A DNA stretch of 64,000 nt from Streptomyces sp. CB01580. Lineage in GTDB: Bacteria; Actinomycetota; Actinomycetes; Streptomycetales; Streptomycetaceae. The first letter of the stretch is position 1. The number at the start of each line of letters is the position of its first letter. Below the pieces are notes generated by a model. It saw nothing but the letters and a program-made list of their open reading frames with translations, was not told the origin of the DNA and made no database searches. The stretch is from the NCBI RefSeq assembly GCF_001905795.1, contig NZ_LIXJ01000004.1:302408-366407 (forward strand), written 5' to 3'. Below are positions 8,514-18,368 of this stretch, one piece after another. The position numbers were made by a program, and so were the translations under genes.

Positions 8514-9320
8514 GTGATCAATTGGGAACATGTGTACGCAACGGACTTCGCCCTCCCCTCCACGACCACCCTGGACGAGGCGGTGTCCGAGCTCGCCGCC
8601 TGCCTGCGCGATCCCGATCCCGAGCTGCGCGACGGTTACCCCTATGTGGTCCTGCGGACCTGGATCGCCCGCGATGTCATCAACGGCTCGCGACGGATCC
8701 GCCTGGGCGACGAGATGGCCGTCCGCTTCACCGACCCGCACCTGCACGCGCGCACGTTCGCCCCGCTGGTCCTGGACATGATCGTCAGCCGGGGCGACTT
8801 CCGGCGGCCCTGGCTGGACGCGTTCGCCGACTGGTACCCGACGGAGACCGAACTGCGTGGTCACGACGACGAGTTGGGCTGGCTCCACGCGGTCGCGCAC
8901 GGGGCGGATCTGCTGGGCACCCTCGGCACCCACCCCGAGGTCGACCCGGTCGCGATGCTCGACCTGGCCGTGGCGCGGATGCTGGCCCCCACCGACCACG
9001 TCCTGCGCGACCAGGAGGACGACCGCCTCGCCTGCGCCCTTGGGCGGATCCTGGCCGATCCCCGCCTGTCCCCCGGAGCTTCCGTGGACTGGCTGGACCC
9101 GGTCGAGGCCGCCTTCGCCGCCCTGGGCAGCGGACCGACCCCGCCCCACATCTCCCACACGATGCGCACGCTCCGGGCCCTGTACGTACTCGCCGACACC
9201 GGCTTCCCCGCCCGCCGTGACGGAGGTCCGCTCCTGCGGGTGGTCCGTCCCGACCCGCTCAAGGCGCGGCTCGCGAAGGTTCTGGCGCCTGTGTTCGACG
9301 CCGCCTGCTCGGTGGGGTGA
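8514..9320 (+). CDS. DUF2785 domain-containing protein
   Basis: A 268-residue, mostly helical soluble protein. The central segment (DELGWLHAVAHGADLLGTLG, ~res 120-140) is the conserved core of DUF2785, with invariant W..H..HGAD residues. The N-terminal half carries the conserved LRDGYPYVVLRTWI stretch. Function is unknown in the family; the HEAT-like helical repeats suggest a protein-interaction role. The GTG at 8514 has AGGA about 7 nt upstream. The gene follows the repeat copy B and appears to be its own transcription unit. Confidence 0.75.
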   Translation: MINWEHVYATDFALPSTTTLDEAVSELAACLRDPDPELRDGYPYVVLRTWIARDVINGSRRIRLGDEMAVRFTDPHLHARTFAPLVLDMIVSRGDFRRPWLDAFADWYPTETELRGHDDELGWLHAVAHGADLLGTLGTHPEVDPVAMLDLAVARMLAPTDHVLRDQEDDRLACALGRILADPRLSPGASVDWLDPVEAAFAALGSGPTPPHISHTMRTLRALYVLADTGFPARRDGGPLLRVVRPDPLKARLAKVLAPVFDAACSVG

Positions 9321-9537
9321 GCCGAGTGCGGTGAGCCGGCGGCGGCACCACCCCGGAGCCGTCCTCCCGGCCCCCGCCCCGGAGCCGCCTTCCCGGCCTC
9401 CCGCCCCGGAGCCCCCTCCCGGATTTCACGATTCCGACGAGTCCACTCGCGCGGCGTTGGACAATGGAGGGTGGCCCACCGGGGCCCGAGGGATCCCTCC
9501 CGGATCCTGCGGGGCCCGCCGAAGGAGGAATCACCAC

Positions 9538-9879
9538 ATGCCACAACCCGAGCGGAACGAACAGCAGCGGCTGCGCCCCGCGCCCCTGCTCTTCGAGCCG
9601 ACGGCCGCGGTCGCCGACCCCGAGCACTTCTTCGACCTGGAGTCGATGGAGGATCCGCGGGAGCTGCTGGCCCGGGCCACCGAGCTGACGCTGGCCTTCC
9701 GCGCCGCGACCGATCGCGCGGTCGAGTTCCAGGCGATCGCGGCCGCGCAGCTCGCCGATCCGCGTCGGTTCGACCGGCTGACGACCGCGGACATCGCGGA
9801 GCGCGCCGAATGGACCGAGGACTACGCCAAGAAGATGGTCGAGTTCGGCCGGAGCCTGCTGGGCGGTTCGACCCCCTGA
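9538..9879 (+). CDS. Small conserved actinobacterial protein
   Basis: A 113-residue acidic, helical protein with no signal peptide or membrane segment. The core (FFDLESMEDPRELL, then RATELTLAFRAATDRAVEFQ) is rich in charged helices and could be a small regulatory or coiled-coil domain. The helix near the C-terminus (TADIAERAEWTEDYAKKMVE) has a helix-turn-helix-like look. I do not recognise a named family. A very strong ribosome site (GAAGGAGG) precedes the ATG, arguing for efficient expression. The upstream 200 bp carries degenerate CCCCGGAGCC repeats. Confidence 0.65.
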   Translation: MPQPERNEQQRLRPAPLLFEPTAAVADPEHFFDLESMEDPRELLARATELTLAFRAATDRAVEFQAIAAAQLADPRRFDRLTTADIAERAEWTEDYAKKMVEFGRSLLGGSTP

Positions 9880-9941
9880 GGCGGCGGAGACGGCCGCCGA
9901 CCGGGCGAAGCAACCGCCCGAGGAGCTGGATTACGGCCACT

Positions 9942-9951
9942 GGCATATGCC
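9942..9951. promoter_or_regulatory. GGCATATGCC palindrome, site 1
   Basis: A 10-bp palindrome with an AT-rich centre, rare in such GC-rich DNA, lies ~90 bp upstream of the primase/polymerase-like gene. The same decamer recurs at 21603-21612 between ehuA and the iclR-type gene. It is a candidate operator; the binding protein is unknown. Confidence 0.35.
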
Positions 9952-10041
9952 GGGGCGCAAGATACTCCTTCCCACCCCACCCTGTCCCGGATTCCGGCAA
10001 CTCTCGGAATCCGTTTGATCACGCCCGGTAGACATGGGCAC

Positions 10042-10749
10042 ATGAGCGCATGCCTGCCAGACGAAACGACCCTGCATCACGGCGACACCCCTCACCGGGG
10101 CTCCCGGTACGGCGACGCCGGCATCCTCGCCGTTCTGCAGGACCGGTCCACGAGCCAGACGGCCCAGGTCACGGCGGCCGGCGCCGCATGGCTCGCCGGC
10201 GCCTCCGCCTATCCGCGGAGCACGCTCACGCAGTGGGAGGCGCGTCCCGACTCCCCCGCGGCGCTGCCGTGCGGATCGGCCTTCGACGTCGTGAACGTAC
10301 CCACGCTCTTCGGGCGCCGGATGCTGGAGCAGCTGTGGTCCAACGGTCCCGGTTCGGGACCGGTCGCCACGCACCGCGGCCGGATGCTGCTGTTCGCCTC
10401 CCCCGGCACCGCGCAGCGACTGCCGTCGCTGCTCGACTGGGAGGAGTGGGGCGGCGGCGGCCTCGAACCTCGCGGCGGCGCGGAGGACGACACCAGGGTC
10501 CCGCCCGTGCTCTGCCACGGCACCGGGGACGCGGTGACCGTCCCGCCGCTGACCTGCGCCCCCAACGCGCCCGGCCCCCGCTGGGTGGTCGCCCCGGACA
10601 CCCGCAACCCCTGGCTGCCAGGGCCGGACGTCCTGCTGTGGGCCTGCGTACGGGTGACCAGATCAGCACCGTCGGCAGCGGCCCGGAATCCGATTTTTCC
10701 TACCGCCGATCAGGGTGCTAATGTCTACGACGTCAGCAGGCGCCGCTAG
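10042..10749 (+). CDS. Bifunctional DNA primase/polymerase-like protein (prim-pol N-terminal type)
   Basis: A 235-residue protein. AAWLAGASAYPRSTLTQWE, the segment around CGSAFDVVNVPTLFGRRML and GPRWVVAPDTRNPWLPG match small stand-alone actinobacterial relatives of the bifunctional primase/polymerase N-terminal domain. The catalytic D-x-D of active PrimPol enzymes is not evident (FDVVNVP is the nearest match), so catalytic activity is doubtful. Streptomyces keep several such short paralogues of unknown role. ATG 10042 is used. The stop TAG (10747-10749) lies 10 bases inside tRNA-Lys copy 1, so transcript processing at the tRNA 5' end would trim the mRNA at its last codons. Confidence 0.65.
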   Translation: MSACLPDETTLHHGDTPHRGSRYGDAGILAVLQDRSTSQTAQVTAAGAAWLAGASAYPRSTLTQWEARPDSPAALPCGSAFDVVNVPTLFGRRMLEQLWSNGPGSGPVATHRGRMLLFASPGTAQRLPSLLDWEEWGGGGLEPRGGAEDDTRVPPVLCHGTGDAVTVPPLTCAPNAPGPRWVVAPDTRNPWLPGPDVLLWACVRVTRSAPSAAARNPIFPTADQGANVYDVSRRR

Positions 10750-10813
10750 CTCAGTTGGTTAGAGCAGCTGACTCTTAATCAGCGGGTCCGGGGTTCGAGT
10801 CCCTGGCGGCGCA
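10740..10813 (+). tRNA. tRNA-Lys (CTT), copy 1
   Basis: A full cloverleaf can be drawn: 7-bp acceptor stem GCGCCGC/GCGGCGC, D-arm CTAGCTCAGTTGGTTAGAG, anticodon loop CTCTTAA (anticodon CTT) and T-arm with TTCGAGT loop. The discriminator base is A. CCA is not encoded. A -10-like TAATGT lies about 20 bp upstream, and the leader GTCAGCAG is shared with copy 2. Confidence 0.97.
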
Positions 10814-10819
10814 CAGACG

Positions 10820-10857
10820 GAAGAAGCCCCTCTCGCGAGAGCGAGGGGGGCTTCTTC
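10820..10857 (+). terminator. Intrinsic terminator after tRNA-Lys copy 1
   Basis: GAAGAAGCCCC (10820-10830) pairs with GGGGCTTCTTC (10847-10857), extended by a TC/GA pair, around a short loop. It sits 7 nt past the tRNA 3' end. Confidence 0.85.
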
Positions 10858-10978
10858 GTGCTCGTGACGGATCCGTGCGACGCCTCTCCCGGTCCGGCCC
10901 GCGCGATGTCCACGGCCGAGGCCGCCCGCCCGGCCCGCGCCGCGCGTCCGGCCGATGCCGTCCGCGCCACGTTCCCGT

Positions 10979-12226
10979 TCAGGGCCGCGCCCCTGTGACG
11001 ATCCGGACGTTCCAGGAGCCCGACGGATTTCGGCCGAGGACCTCGACCCTGGTGTGCGCCTCCGGGATGCTGAAGCTCTCGCCGACGCGCAGCGGGGCGT
11101 CCGCGAGCGGCGCATAGACGGACCGGCCCCAGCAGGCCCCGGAGCGGGGATGGGTGTCGACGACGTCGACCGGGCCGCCGCCGGACGGGGTCGCGTTGCG
11201 CACCCGGTAGATCAGGACGCCTTCGGTGCAGGTCATCCGGTCGTTGCCGGTGGCGCTGCGCGCCTCGACGGCCACGGCGCTCCCTTCACCGGTACGGATC
11301 ACCGCGAGCCGGGTACCGAGCGGGGCACCGGCCGCCGGCACCGCCGCGACCGGTTCCAGGGTGATGTTCTGGGTGCCCTGGACACAGATCACCTGCTCAC
11401 GTTCCAGCCACCCCAGCTTCCATTTTTGCCAGCCGAAGAAATCGGCGGCGAGCCCGAACTGACTGCCTATCACATCCCAGTCGCCCACGTAGGTGTCCCA
11501 GTCGCCCTTGCTGTCGGACGGCCGGTGGTAGAGGTCGGGCAGGTCGAAGAGATGCCCGGTCTCGTGGGCCAGCACGTTGCGGTCCGGGGGGTGCTGTTCG
11601 AAGACGGTGACGATGCGCCGGATGTCCGTACCGTCCATGCGCAGCGGACGGCTGAAGTTGACGACCTTGGTGGCATCGGAGTCGACGCCCGGGGCGTCCG
11701 GGTCGGCGACCAGGTAGACGAGGTCGAACCGCGAGAAGTCCACCTTCGGGTCGATCACACCGATGGCGTCGCTCAGATAGGCGGCGCGCCGTTCGCTGTC
11801 CCAGTCGCGCTGCATGCCGTACCAGTCCGACGGTCTGGGCATCCGGATCCACTGCCGCAGCGGGTGCGGTCGCAGGGTGAACTTCCCGTACGAGGAACGC
11901 TGGAAGAAGTGGGTGGTGGCGGGGAAGTGGTCGGCGGCGAGTTCGGCGGGGGTGGTGGTGGGACTGTGATCGGGGAAGGACAGGAAGATCATGACCGCGT
12001 CGAGAGGGTGGTCGGGGCGAGGGTACGTCTCGTTCCAGCCGTCCACGCCGAGCGAGTGGTGGGCCTCGGTCCGGGGCAGCGCGCACGGCCCCTGCTCTCC
12101 GGTGGCGGCAGCGGCCGGCCCGGCTACGAGGGAGGTGGCCACGAGCGCCAGGAGCGAGGTCGTGGCCGCGGTCACACCGCGCAGACTCGGCCTCTCCACT
12201 CCCCCGGTTCTGCGCTGACGCGGCAC
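10979..12226 (-). CDS. Secreted M6-family (immune inhibitor A-like) metalloprotease
   Basis: A 415-residue exported zinc protease. The N-terminus has a basic n-region (RQRR) and a hydrophobic core (TTSLLALVATSLVAGPAAAA) ending in an AxA cleavage site, so it is a secreted protein. The zinc motif HExxH is seen in LAHETGHLFDLPDLY with the following D/Y positions of the M6 clan. The C-terminal ~120 residues form a beta-rich domain (VIRTGEGSAVAVEARS). Expected role: extracellular proteolysis. The GTG at 12226 is preferred because GGAGG precedes it by ~5 nt and it places the signal sequence at the N-terminus. The gene is divergent from the GGDEF/EAL gene. Confidence 0.85.
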   Translation of the reverse strand: MPRQRRTGGVERPSLRGVTAATTSLLALVATSLVAGPAAAATGEQGPCALPRTEAHHSLGVDGWNETYPRPDHPLDAVMIFLSFPDHSPTTTPAELAADHFPATTHFFQRSSYGKFTLRPHPLRQWIRMPRPSDWYGMQRDWDSERRAAYLSDAIGVIDPKVDFSRFDLVYLVADPDAPGVDSDATKVVNFSRPLRMDGTDIRRIVTVFEQHPPDRNVLAHETGHLFDLPDLYHRPSDSKGDWDTYVGDWDVIGSQFGLAADFFGWQKWKLGWLEREQVICVQGTQNITLEPVAAVPAAGAPLGTRLAVIRTGEGSAVAVEARSATGNDRMTCTEGVLIYRVRNATPSGGGPVDVVDTHPRSGACWGRSVYAPLADAPLRVGESFSIPEAHTRVEVLGRNPSGSWNVRIVTGARP

Positions 12227-12619
12227 AACTACCTCCGGGTGCGAGATCCGATCACGCACCACCTTGTGATGGTTCGAGGCTTTCGTCCTGTTGGGCTGCC
12301 CCAGTCGAGTCAGCAGCCCGTCGAGGCGTTCACCCTCACGGACAGTCACAATTAATCACGGGCACGCCACTAGAGAGCGGAACTGGACTCGAACCGCTCA
12401 CAAAAGATCAGTCATGGGCAAATCGGATCCATGCGGGACTGACCCATGCGGGGCGAACGCGTGGCGCGGAAGGGTCGGACGCTGGAACGGCCGACGTACC
12501 AGCCTCTATGCTTCACCAGGCTTTCCCCCACGGTTACCGCCTCCGACGGGCGGTACGCCGAGCGGCGGGCCGGCCCGGCCACACCTGTTCAGGACAGAAC
12601 TGCACGGCAGGAGCGAACG
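12227..12619. other. Intergenic region between protease and c-di-GMP genes
   Basis: About 390 bp without a supported gene. It contains the divergent promoters and a CCATGCGGG direct repeat near 12428 and 12444. Open frames in it have no family-like sequence and no ribosome site. Confidence 0.5.
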
Positions 12620-14638
12620 GTGAGCGGAACCTCCGAAGGGCCGAGGCCCGCGGCGGGCACACACTCCCACTCCGCAGGACCGCCGGTCACGGAGCGTGAC
12701 ACCCCATGGCCTCCTGCCGGTGGCCATGGATCCGAGCCGCACGGCTATCGGGCGGCCTTTCGGGCCGCCACGCTGCCGATGGCGGTGGTCGACCACGAGG
12801 GCCTGGTGGTCGCCGCCAACGACGCGTTCGGCGATCTCCTCGGCTCCCGCCCCTCGGATCTGACCACGCAGTCGGCGGCCGACCTCCTCGATCTCGCGGC
12901 GGACGGACGCACCTGGCACGCGTACCGCGAAGTGCTGCACGGACGGCGCGCGCGGTTCCACTGCACCCGCAGGCTCAAGCATCCGGACGGCCGGTCGCTG
13001 TGGGCCGAGGTCACCGTCGTACCGATGCCCGAACCGGAGAGCGGTCCGGAGCACGGTCCGGGGAGTGGCACGAAGCCCCGCCCGGTGCCGGTGCCCGACC
13101 CGGAGAACGGGCGGAGGCACGGCGCAAAGGACGGTCCGGGACACGGAGCGAAGAACGGTCCGGAGCACGGCGGGGCCGGTCGTTCCGGGCCCGGCCGGGT
13201 GCTGCTCTCCGTCGCCGACATCAGCGACCGGCGCGAGCTCCAGAAGCGGCTGCGGCATCTCCAGATGCACGACCCGGTGACCCGGCTGCCCAACCGGGCC
13301 CTGTTCTTCGAACGGCTCTCGGCCATTCTGGAGACTCCTCCGTACAGGGACGACCGGATGGTCCCCGGGCACGGCCGGATCGGGCTCTGCTATCTCGATC
13401 TCGACGGCTTCAAGGCCGTCAACGACACACTGGGCCACCGGATCGGCGATCAGTTGCTGGAAGCCGTCGCCGCACGGCTCACCGACTGCGCGGCCCAGGA
13501 CGACCCGCGCGTGCGGGACGGACGGCACCGCCACGGGCCCCATCTCGTGGCGCGGCTCGGCGGCGACGAGTTCGCGGTCCTGGTCGAGGACTCGGCGGGC
13601 ACGCAGCAGCTCACCGATCTGGCCCGCCGCTTGCTGACGGCGTTGCAGAAGCCGTTCGACCTGGGCGGGCGGCGGCTCTCCGTCTCGGCCTCGATCGGGG
13701 TGGTGGAACGGCCGGTCGCCGGTACCTCGGCCACCGGTCTGGTGCAGGCCGCCGACACCACGCTGTACTGGGCCAAGGCGGACGGCAAGGCCCGTTGGAC
13801 GGTCTTCGACCCGGAACGCAACGCCCACCGGATGACCCGGCAGACGCTCTCCTCCAACCTGCGGCCGGCCGTCGAACGCGGCGAGTTCACCATCGAGTAC
13901 CAGCCATTGGTCGGCATGGCGGACGGGGTGGTGCGCGGTGTGGAGGCCCTGGTCCGCTGGAACCACCCCCAGTTCGGCATGCTCTCGCCGAATCGGTTCG
14001 TCGCGATCGCCGAGGAGGACGGTTCGATCGTCCAGCTGGGCCGGTGGGTACTGCGGTCCGCCTGCCGCCAGGCACGACGCTGGCAGCTCGATCACCCGTC
14101 CGAACCACCGCTGTTCATCAGCGTCAACGTCGCCGTGCGGCAGGTCTGGGACTCCGACCTGGTCACCGATGTCGCGGAGATCCTCGCCGAGACCGGCCTC
14201 GAACCGGGCCTGTTGCAACTGGAGCTGACCGAGTCCGCGGTGATGGGCTCGGCGGGCCGCCCGCTCCAGGCCCTCCAGCAGCTCAGCGACATGGGCGTAC
14301 GGATCGCCATCGACGACTTCGGGACGGGCTACTCCAACCTCGCCTATCTGAGCCGGCTGCCGGTCTCCGTGCTGAAGCTGGACGGCTCGTTCGTACGCGG
14401 CTTCCGCCATGACGACGGCGCCCACGCGAGCCCGGCCGACGAGACGATCGTCGAGGCGATGGTGCACCTGGCGCACCGCCTGGGCCTGACCGTCACCGCG
14501 GAGTGTGTGGAGACGGCGGGCCAGGCGGAGCGGCTGCGCAGGATCGGCTGCGACACCGGACAGGGCTGGCTGTACTCGCGCGCGGTGGCCCCGGAGCGGA
14601 TCGCCGAACTGATCGGCCGCCGGAGACTGACCGTGTGA
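12620..14638 (+). CDS. PAS-GGDEF-EAL cyclic-di-GMP enzyme
   Basis: About 672 residues, no membrane segment. A PAS domain (~res 50-225) is followed by a GGDEF domain with intact RLGGDEF and DPVTRLPNR, and an EAL domain with intact GVEALVRW, the DDFGTGYSNL loop and ECVETAGQ. Both catalytic halves thus look competent to make and degrade c-di-GMP, the signal that controls BldD and development in Streptomyces. The RxxD inhibitory site upstream of GGDEF is absent. The PAS domain is interrupted by a ~55-residue Gly/Pro/His-rich insertion (~res 135-195). The GTG 12620 start has AGGAG 6 nt upstream. The composition is like RmdA/CdgD-type proteins; exact orthology is not claimed. Confidence 0.88.
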   Translation: MSGTSEGPRPAAGTHSHSAGPPVTERDTPWPPAGGHGSEPHGYRAAFRAATLPMAVVDHEGLVVAANDAFGDLLGSRPSDLTTQSAADLLDLAADGRTWHAYREVLHGRRARFHCTRRLKHPDGRSLWAEVTVVPMPEPESGPEHGPGSGTKPRPVPVPDPENGRRHGAKDGPGHGAKNGPEHGGAGRSGPGRVLLSVADISDRRELQKRLRHLQMHDPVTRLPNRALFFERLSAILETPPYRDDRMVPGHGRIGLCYLDLDGFKAVNDTLGHRIGDQLLEAVAARLTDCAAQDDPRVRDGRHRHGPHLVARLGGDEFAVLVEDSAGTQQLTDLARRLLTALQKPFDLGGRRLSVSASIGVVERPVAGTSATGLVQAADTTLYWAKADGKARWTVFDPERNAHRMTRQTLSSNLRPAVERGEFTIEYQPLVGMADGVVRGVEALVRWNHPQFGMLSPNRFVAIAEEDGSIVQLGRWVLRSACRQARRWQLDHPSEPPLFISVNVAVRQVWDSDLVTDVAEILAETGLEPGLLQLELTESAVMGSAGRPLQALQQLSDMGVRIAIDDFGTGYSNLAYLSRLPVSVLKLDGSFVRGFRHDDGAHASPADETIVEAMVHLAHRLGLTVTAECVETAGQAERLRRIGCDTGQGWLYSRAVAPERIAELIGRRRLTV

Positions 14639-14665
14639 GAGCCGGGCCGTCCGCGGCGGCCCGGG

Positions 14666-15865
<1,200 letters not shown>

Positions 15866-16033
15866 GTCCCCGCCTCTCCTGGTGATGCGCCCGGCTGTGT
15901 GCACGGCTGCGGCTGCGGCACGGCTGCGGCTGCGGCTGCGGCTCACACGTCCGCGCAAACGTAACAGGAGGAGACCTCCGGTTATTCCGGCCGACCCCCT
16001 CCAAAGGTCCGTGGCCGATGGTCCGCGACCGGT

Positions 16034-16855
16034 TCATTCCCCCCGTCCGCCGGGCTCGGAGCGCCTCCCGGAATGCCCCTTCCTGCGGCTGTGCGCCCAG
16101 GCACGGCCCTCGCCCCACCTGGCGACCGGGGCCGGAGGCGCCTCGCGGGCCGCGAAGATCCTGCCCAGCCTCGGGGACCAGGCGCGGCGGTCCGCCAGCC
16201 GCAGCCCCTCCCTGGCCGTGACCTGGTTCCCGGTGAGGACCGGTTTGCCGAGGAGTGCCTCCAGTTCCGGCACGTACGAGACGGTGTGCAGGGCCGTGTC
16301 GGGCAGCAGCACCGCCTCCGCGTCCGGCCGGTCCGCGGCTTCGGCGAGTTCCTTCACCTGGTCCGGACCCCAGCGGGCGGCGTCGGCGGCCGAGGCGAGA
16401 GCGGCGGTGCGGGTGGCCGTCACCTCGATGCCCGCGGCGTGCAGGAAGGAGGTGAACAGTGCGGCGATGTGCTCGGGGTAGGTCGTGGCGACGGCGACAC
16501 GGGCGGCGCCCAGTTCCCGTACCGCGTGGACGAAGCCGAAGGACGTGCTGGACACGGGCACCCCGGCGGCCCGGGCCAGGGCGGCGATCTGCTCGTGGCC
16601 GCCCTCCCAGCCGTACAGGAAGCTGCCCGCGCCGCTCGCCCACACGACGCACTCGACTCCGGCCCGCTGGAGCTCCGCCACCCCGGCGACCAGCCGTTCG
16701 GGCGCACCGGCCCTCATCAGCGCGTCGGTCCGGTAGGCGTCCTCGTCGACGGTGATGTGGTTCACGACGAGGCGGACCGCGTCGAGCAGGATCTCCATCC
16801 GGGGGAAGTCGTCCTCCGCGGAGTGCCCCGGGTAGAGAATGCCGAGGGTCGTCAT
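16034..16855 (-). CDS. Maleate isomerase / EutA-like (Asp/Glu racemase superfamily) protein
   Basis: A 273-residue protein of the Asp/Glu racemase-maleate isomerase superfamily: GILYPGHSAEDDFPR at the N-terminus, STSFGFVHAVRELGAARVAV centrally and PVLTGNQVTAREGLRL near the end. EutA proteins of ectoine catabolism are in this family, and the gene stands one locus from ehuBCDA, so an ectoine-related role is plausible. Oddly, the expected nucleophile cysteine position (WACTSGSF-type in relatives, as I recall) reads WASGAGSF here, and the second site reads LLPDTALHT, so both catalytic cysteines seem absent. The protein may be catalytically altered or non-isomerase. ATG 16855 is used, with a GGGAAGG-type ribosome site upstream. 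Confidence 0.7.
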   Translation of the reverse strand: MTTLGILYPGHSAEDDFPRMEILLDAVRLVVNHITVDEDAYRTDALMRAGAPERLVAGVAELQRAGVECVVWASGAGSFLYGWEGGHEQIAALARAAGVPVSSTSFGFVHAVRELGAARVAVATTYPEHIAALFTSFLHAAGIEVTATRTAALASAADAARWGPDQVKELAEAADRPDAEAVLLPDTALHTVSYVPELEALLGKPVLTGNQVTAREGLRLADRRAWSPRLGRIFAAREAPPAPVARWGEGRAWAHSRRKGHSGRRSEPGGRGE

Positions 16856-17139
16856 GGCCGCCCTTCCCTTTCCCGTCCGTCTCTTCTCGCGCCCGTTCCA
16901 GCCTGCCCCCGCACGGCGCCGCCGGTCCCCCCGCCCGTCTCTTCTGCGGCACGACATTCGATTTCATTCACTTCCTCCCAGTTTCCCCCATTCGCCGAGG
17001 ACCGGCCGGATCCGGCCGCCGGAGGGTCTCGGCCGGCCTCCGCGCCCGTCGTGTGCTGTTGACGAAGACGGACGCGGGTGCGAGCGTGGTCAATCCCCAT
17101 ATCCCAGACGCATCAGACGCAGCGGAGCGACCGCCTCTC

Positions 17140-18102
17140 ATGCCCGAGCCCACCCTGCTCGTCCTGGACACCGACCCGTCGCCGCGTCTCGGCCGGCTGA
17201 TCGGACGCGCCGACGTCCGGTACACGGACGGGGCCGGGCTCGCCGCGCGGCTCCCGGAGGCCGATGTGCTGCTGGTGTGGGACGCCGCCTCCGACGCGGT
17301 GCGCACCGCGTGGCCCGGCGACGGGCCACGTCCCGCATGGGTGCACACCGCGAGCGCGGGCGTGGACCGGCTGCTCTGCCCCGAACTGTTGGCTTCCGAC
17401 ACGGTGGTGACCAACGCGCGCGGTGTCTTCGAGCGGCCGGTCGCCGAGTACGTGACCGGGCTGGTGCTGGCGTTCGCCAAGGATCTTCCGCGCACCCTGG
17501 ATCTCCAGCACCGGCGGGTGTGGCGGCACCGGGAGAGCGCGCCGGTGGCGGGCAGTCGCGCGGTCGTCGTCGGCGCGGGACCGATCGGCCGGGAGATCAC
17601 CCGGCTGCTGATCGCCCTCGGCGTCCAGGTGGCGCTCGTGGGCCGCACGGCCCGGCGCACCGTCCACGGCGTGGCGGACCTGGACCGGCTGGCCGCCCAG
17701 GCCGACTGGGTGATCTGCGCGGCGCCGCTGACGGAGACGACCCGTGCCATGTTCGACGCGCGGTTCTTCGGGCTGATGCAGCCGTCGGCCCGGTTCATCA
17801 ACGTGGGGCGCGGCCCCTTGGTCGTCGAGGACGACCTGGCGCAGGCGCTGCGCAATCGCTGGATCGCGGGCGCGGCGCTCGACGTGTTCAGCCAGGAACC
17901 GCTGGATCCCCGGAGCCCGTTGTGGGACGTACCGGACCTGATCGTGTCACCGCACATGGGCGGCGACACGGCCGGCTGGCGGGACCGCCTCGCCGAGCAG
18001 TTCGTGAGGATGTACGAACTCTGGGCGGCCGGGCAGCCGTTGCCGAACGTGGTGGACAAGCGACGCGGATACGTCCCCGATCGCGACCGCAACGACAACT
18101 GA
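17140..18102 (+). CDS. D-2-hydroxyacid dehydrogenase (NAD-dependent)
   Basis: A 320-residue soluble dehydrogenase. The NAD-binding Rossmann motif is VVVGAGPIGREITRLL (GxGxxG) and the basic NADP-type residue follows at VGRTARR. The catalytic triad positions are visible: Arg in FINVGRGPLVV, Glu in FSQEPLD and His in VSPHMGG. The expected reaction is reduction of a 2-oxoacid to a D-2-hydroxyacid; the substrate is unknown. The ATG at 17140 begins just before the first beta strand (TLLVLDTD); its GGAG is rather far upstream. The gene precedes ehuB in the same direction with a 266-bp gap, so it may have its own promoter but share the pathway. Confidence 0.82.
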   Translation: MPEPTLLVLDTDPSPRLGRLIGRADVRYTDGAGLAARLPEADVLLVWDAASDAVRTAWPGDGPRPAWVHTASAGVDRLLCPELLASDTVVTNARGVFERPVAEYVTGLVLAFAKDLPRTLDLQHRRVWRHRESAPVAGSRAVVVGAGPIGREITRLLIALGVQVALVGRTARRTVHGVADLDRLAAQADWVICAAPLTETTRAMFDARFFGLMQPSARFINVGRGPLVVEDDLAQALRNRWIAGAALDVFSQEPLDPRSPLWDVPDLIVSPHMGGDTAGWRDRLAEQFVRMYELWAAGQPLPNVVDKRRGYVPDRDRNDN

Positions 18103-18368
18103 CCTCGGCCCGAACCCGGCCCCGGCCCGGTCCCGTCGCGCCCGGCAGGCTTCACGCCCACCACCGCGCGTGACGAGCCCTCACCGTACTTGGCGTGCGC
18201 CGGAATACACGTGCACACGTCGCCAACTCCCCCTCCCCGAAGGGACACGGAAAGGTCTCCCTCCGGCCACGGTTCGGCCACAGGCGGGCGCTTCCTGCAT
18301 AGACGTACGGGATCGGGCAGGCGCTCCACCTGTCCGAACCGCCCGATCCCTCCAGGAGTTCAGGAACC

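Noticed and set aside
12446..12619. Longer N-terminus of the GGDEF-EAL protein from an upstream ATG
   Set aside because: The extra 58 residues have no domain and no ribosome site, whereas GTG 12620 has AGGAG at good spacing.
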